Positions 60,018-64,000 of a DNA stretch of 64,000 bases are shown one piece after another (position 1 is the stretch's first letter; each line of letters opens with the position of its first letter). Below the pieces are notes generated by a model. It ran no database searches, was not told where the DNA came from, and worked only from the letters and a program-made list of their open reading frames with translations. A program made the translations under genes and the position numbers. The stretch is taken from assembly GCA_000708835.1 (NCBI GenBank), contig DF237362.1:4532-68531 (forward strand), read 5' to 3'. This DNA is from Klebsormidium nitens. Taxonomy: Eukaryota > Streptophyta > Klebsormidiophyceae > Klebsormidiales > Klebsormidiaceae.

Positions 60018-61728
60018 GCACAAGCATACCTAGATGCACTCCACAGAAACATTTTTTTGCTCTTTGCTCTCTTACGTGGATCAAAGATGAATTGGGAAGA
60101 AGCCAGGAAGAAGCTGAAATAGCAGTCAAATTGAACTTTGGCTTCGAGAACACCAAGTCACTGATTAGGCGGAGAGGCGGAAGCCAGCAGGCTTGCGAGG
60201 TGCTTCCATCAGAAGCTGTCTTTTCTGTGCTATGCTTTTTGAGCACGCTATGGTTACTTCTTGCTAAGTGTCAGCGATTTACTCCTTTCACTAGTGCTTG
60301 CTAGTGACTCAGAGGCGATGGTTGAATGGTTTCCTTTCTTTAGGTTCAACTTCTTCGGGAAACTGCAATCCAATTTCAACTCGGAATCCCGGTTTGCGGA
60401 CGATTCGAAGCGGATTGGTTCATTCTAACAGCACCCTACTGGATCTTTGATCCACTCTAGTCTCCGTCTTAAGCATCTGATTCTACCACAACCACATTTG
60501 TCAGGTTCTGATTGTGGCTCAACCACGTTCTGTTTGGCTCGGGCCCAGCTGCAGACTAACAGAGGCTGGGGACATGGATTAGTATGAAAGACGTGCAAGT
60601 TTTCATGATATGCTTCTTGCCGAAGGCTGTGCGTGCTAGCAATATTTCAGGACGCGACAATTTTGGTTTCAGTGGGCATTGGAGTCTTCCGGCTTCTCTT
60701 CTTTATAAGGCCATGCGGTTGTCTTCGAGATATGTATTAGTGGGCTTATCAAGCTTACAAAGCTCATACTTCTTCTACTTGTTATCCAAATCATCTTGCG
60801 TCAAACTCCTTTTGACTAACAACAATACTGAAAGCCAATATCATGTCATGACACATGCACTGACCATTTTAACAAATACACATGTGAATTTGTTCTTTAA
60901 AATCCATATCGATCGAATTGCCGAAGAATCTGATCGAGCCTTCTTATCCTTGGCCTTTATGGGCAGGCTAGTATCCATCATTGTCACGGTGTCCGATGGA
61001 TTGCACATGTGGTTCATCTGACATATAGGTCCGCGTAGCTAAATCTTAGCAAGTTGGGTCGCGACCCAACTTGCTCAGATGGCAAGATAGAAATGAGGGA
61101 CTAAAGGGGTGCCGTTCATAATGTATATACGGGGTATATACTGATTGTCAAATCAAATTGCTTTTTCATTATGCATCAAATTGTATGCAGGGGGTACAAA
61201 TCCATTACGGGAAGGTGAATGTGTCGAGCTAAAAATCAAGGTGCATCACACGATACACGTACTGGCCAAGCTATGAAAGCTGCCAGCACCCGTCTCGATC
61301 ACAATCTTTTGGTTGAGTGACTTCTTCAGAAGAATGAAGACAGAGGGACAGACAGTGTGCATGCAAATTCTTCCACAGATGGGCCACAGATCTTCCTAGC
61401 TCTGGAGGTGCTCTTTCGAATCGGCATTTTAATATTAATACTATGATTTATCTGGAGTCGTCCGTGCAGCTTTCCGACGCTAGACACCGCATTTCTTGCC
61501 GGTATGTGCTACGTGAAAATTTTTCCTGCCACCGTCCAGTTTTACGTAGGATGAGCAAAGAACCGTCTTGCTTGCCGGTTCTCTTTCGCTTGACAGTTCA
61601 CGAATCACTTGATCTTTCAGTGCAGAACCGTTATTTATAAATGGTGCACCGTGTAGATGGGAAGATTGGTTTCAAAACTCTGACGCTTTGAGCAGGTCTG
61701 CATTGCCTCCTTGCGCTGCCGCCAATCC
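60018..61728. other. Intergenic region, AT-richer, with a perfect palindrome
   Basis: No recognisable gene. A 145-codon frame (60584-61021) has no family features. The 28-bp palindrome at 61048 is listed separately. The right part should hold the promoter of the lumen protein gene. Confidence 0.5.
61048..61075. repeat. Perfect 28-bp palindrome
   Basis: The half-site AGCAAGTTGGGTCG is followed directly by its exact reverse complement with no loop. It lies ~25 bp after an unassigned frame and ~650 bp before the lumen protein gene. It could act as a transcription terminator-like cruciform or a dimeric protein site; nothing decides. Confidence 0.8.
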
Positions 61729-63862
61729 ATGACAATGGCGTCCTCTTTATCCACTCTGCCTGCACTGGAAGGCCTCAGGGCTCGTGTGACAAAGGAGTCA
61801 CAATGGCTGACCCAGCGCTCTCAGCAATTTCATCAGCATCTCCTTCCCCCCACTCCAAGCTACCCCCACCTGCTCAGCAGGAAACATCCTAGGCTCTCCG
61901 TGGTGGCCGATTCAGAAAGCTGTAGAGGCAGCAAAGTCAGCGTAAGAAACTCCAAGCAGTTCCAGAAAGCCACCGAAAGTGGCCAAACGAAACCAGAGGA
62001 AGGCACAGGAAGACGGGAGGCGCTGCTGGCAGGAGCTGCCCTATTGGTTGCATTGGGGTCAGCAGCGACGTGTCCAGGAAATGCTGATGCCCTGGGATCA
62101 TGTGAGCTGGCAATGTAACTGTAAAATGCTCTTGTTCCATGGATTGGTGCATTTTAGGCAGGCCATGAGTCCAGCGACACTTCTTCCCTATTAAATAAAA
62201 CGTTGTGCATCTCAATTAACAGCTCAGTCCGCTGACATCATGCTGACCTCGCAGCCTTCCTGAAGGACCGGCTGAAGGAGCGCAAGAAGGACACGTTCCA
62301 GATTCTGCTGTACCCCATCGAAGCTTCCCGGGTGCAGCTGCAAAAAGTTCATGCTCTCCTGGGTGAGCTTTCATCTGACGGCCAGCTCTTCAAGACCCCT
62401 GGAGGTATCATGATGGGAAGGGGACTCTGTAATCGTACGTTGCATACGTTGGTTATCCAGTCTGGTTCTGCAGCTGGTTTCTTGCCGATGTCGTCCTGTT
62501 TCTTTTGTTGAGTCTGGTGTTACTAAAGAAAGATTCCCTTAACTTGTATGTCTGCATTACTTGGTCACCTGAGATGTTGATGTTACTGCTGACTCACCGT
62601 AAATTTTGACACAAAATTCGCCATCCCAGAATCTATGGATAGAAGGGCAGTTCCTCTCGGTCTTCGTTTGCAGACTCCCCCTCCCTGACGCCTGCACTGT
62701 ACTCCGAAGCCAAGGATTTGGTCCAGGTGTCCTCCCGGGACTGCATGCCTCTAGAGCACTATGCAGGGAGTCAATCGGTGGCGGCCAAGTTTTTCGAGGT
62801 GCGCCCCTCATGAATTTCTTTCTGCAGCTAATCATGGGCTTCAAACGTCAGTTATATCACCTCTCTGACAAGTTTTGCAAATAACGGGTAATCAAGTACG
62901 CATGCAGGGCAGCTTGCACCTCTTCCGGGTGAAAACCTCCCAAGCTCAAGAGCGAACGGAGGCTCTCGCACATGTAAACGAGAATGACGAAAGGACCCTC
63001 TTCATCTGCACATCTAGACGCCATGCGCAATATTTTGTGGAGAGGATAGGGTCCTGCATACGTACTTTCTGCCGCTTACATGGAGCAGTCTGAAGTTGTC
63101 AGAGATACAAGATCAATGACAGATTCTTCTTGTCTCTGGCGTTGAATCCTGGCCCATTCGAACAGAGAGATCATGTGGAGTTAGGACTTGCGAGAGAGGT
63201 GTCGAAAAATGCTGTCTTCGGATGCTTCATTTCCAAGATTCCTTTGAGTAGGCGAGGAGATCTAGTCAAATCGCACGGCCGGCCAATCCTCGAATATCAA
63301 GTTAGTATTTTTGTCTGACCTTTAATTCTATGTGTTGAGCGGAAGGATTTCTGTCGGGGGAACTAACCTCCAGAGCTCCGTGTTAGGAGTCAAAATTGTT
63401 CTCGCCTCCTTACGGGTAACCATTTTCTATTAGGTGTGTACTTTCAAGCTTTTGGTGAAGAACGCCGTGTCCCTGGTTGACAAAGCAGACCCAAAGCGTG
63501 TGCGAGCACAGCAAGCTCTCGTTGATCTGAACAGGTATGTTTCTCCGACCCTCCTTCTAAGTAGATTCCAGAAATCATCTGGGGTTGGCTTCACGTGCAG
63601 ACTGAGTTCCAACTACTCGGGGGATCTCGTCGATTGTATGTTTTTTTTGACGAAAAAACTGCAAGCTCAATGGCTTCGCCTGATCAGTCAACGTAGTCTT
63701 TAAGTTCGTTCGGGTCCAATCATTTTGCTAAGGGCAATCCGTATAGCGAGCAAGGTTCCTGGCTGTTGTTAAGGAGCTCCGTTTAGTAGCATTGCAAATC
63801 GCTGAGCCTACTGTTGCAAAACGCTCTTGCCAGCTTCTCGATATCAGCTGCCACCTCTTCCC
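61729..63862 (+). CDS. Thylakoid-lumen-targeted protein, partial at 3' end
   Basis: Nuclear gene for a plastid protein, function unknown to me. Exons: 61729-62101, 62255-62362, 62674-62798, 63434-63534, then probably 63600-63636 and 63834-63862; phases agree, and the gene continues past the window. A start at 61735 (second Met) is equally possible. The first exon encodes a Ser/Thr-rich, acid-poor transit peptide, then GRREALLAGAALLVALGSAA and PGNADALG: a twin-arginine followed by a hydrophobic core and an AxA-like cleavage site, the hallmark of lumenal import by the cpTat route. The mature part is helical and Lys-rich (SFLKDRLKERKKDTFQILL, EASRVQLQKVHALL, TFKLLVKNAVSLVDKADPKR), which could be a helical bundle, but I cannot name the family. 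The two last small exons are less certain. Confidence 0.68.
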
Positions 63863-64000
63863 GTAAGTGAGTACGTACGCAGACGAAGGACTTCGAAATA
63901 AACCATATGCAAGGGACGTCGGCGAACGTCCATCAAGTGGGCTTCAAAATTTCCTGCTTACAGCCCTCGGAATCCGTACTGCGTAGGCTAGACGGAGTGA

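Noticed and set aside
60584-61021. 145-codon plus-strand frame as a membrane protein gene
   Set aside because: Hydrophobicity is scattered and the composition matches AT-rich spacer; no family features.

Overview
This is a eukaryotic nuclear window carrying intron-rich, GC-rich protein genes. The gene set points to a green alga of the streptophyte or chlorophyte lineage, most likely a charophyte such as Klebsormidium. That placement is inference from a plant-type ER/Golgi Ca2+-ATPase (ECA3 type), a plant-type NCL Na+/Ca2+-exchanger-like protein with EF-hands, a protein with a thylakoid-lumen targeting sequence, and a coiled-coil protein resembling an outer-dynein-arm docking subunit, which suggests a flagellate stage. 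I found no transposase, reverse transcriptase, rRNA, tRNA or CRISPR array.

Layout: (1) 753-3696 (+), 3' part of an unidentified low-complexity, probably nuclear protein. (2) 4997-9657 (-) and 14131-18806 (+), two divergent bestrophin-family channel paralogues separated by 4.5 kb that holds a GGTACC-rich tract and a MITE. (3) 20232-29038 (-), an NCL-type cation/Ca2+ exchanger. (4) 29440-34559 (+), a DUF4470/MYND zinc-finger gene, head-to-head with the exchanger and carrying two apparent 1-nt frame breaks. (5) 36961-47754 (-), an ECA3-type P-type Ca2+-ATPase, almost fully resolved into exons. (6) 49553-57457 (-), an ODAD3/CCDC151-like coiled-coil gene with a long basic RRxS-rich tail. (7) 59814-60017 (+), a possible 67-aa Ala/Gly-rich protein. 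(8) 61729 to beyond 63862 (+), a twin-arginine, lumen-targeted plastid protein that runs off the window.

I placed exon boundaries by hand, checking donor/acceptor sequence and codon phase at each junction. Nearly all junctions are phase-consistent; exceptions are stated per gene. Four of the genes are membrane ion transporters (two bestrophins, an EF-hand Ca2+ exchanger, a Ca2+-ATPase), so the segment is enriched for Ca2+/anion homeostasis, though nothing shows that they are co-regulated.

The most unusual signal is a repeated architecture in introns of the Ca2+-ATPase and the coiled-coil gene. Beside a genuine exon lie one to five decayed tandem copies of just that exon's edge plus its splice-site flank, mostly repeating every ~125-167 bp. 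These 'ghost-exon' arrays occur in at least five places and look like recurrent local duplication across splice junctions. Other notable items are a MITE family with terminal inverted repeats and an apparent 8-bp target duplication, a perfect 28-bp palindrome, two probable GC-AG introns, and an extra intron plus a 1-nt exon-boundary shift between the two bestrophin paralogues.
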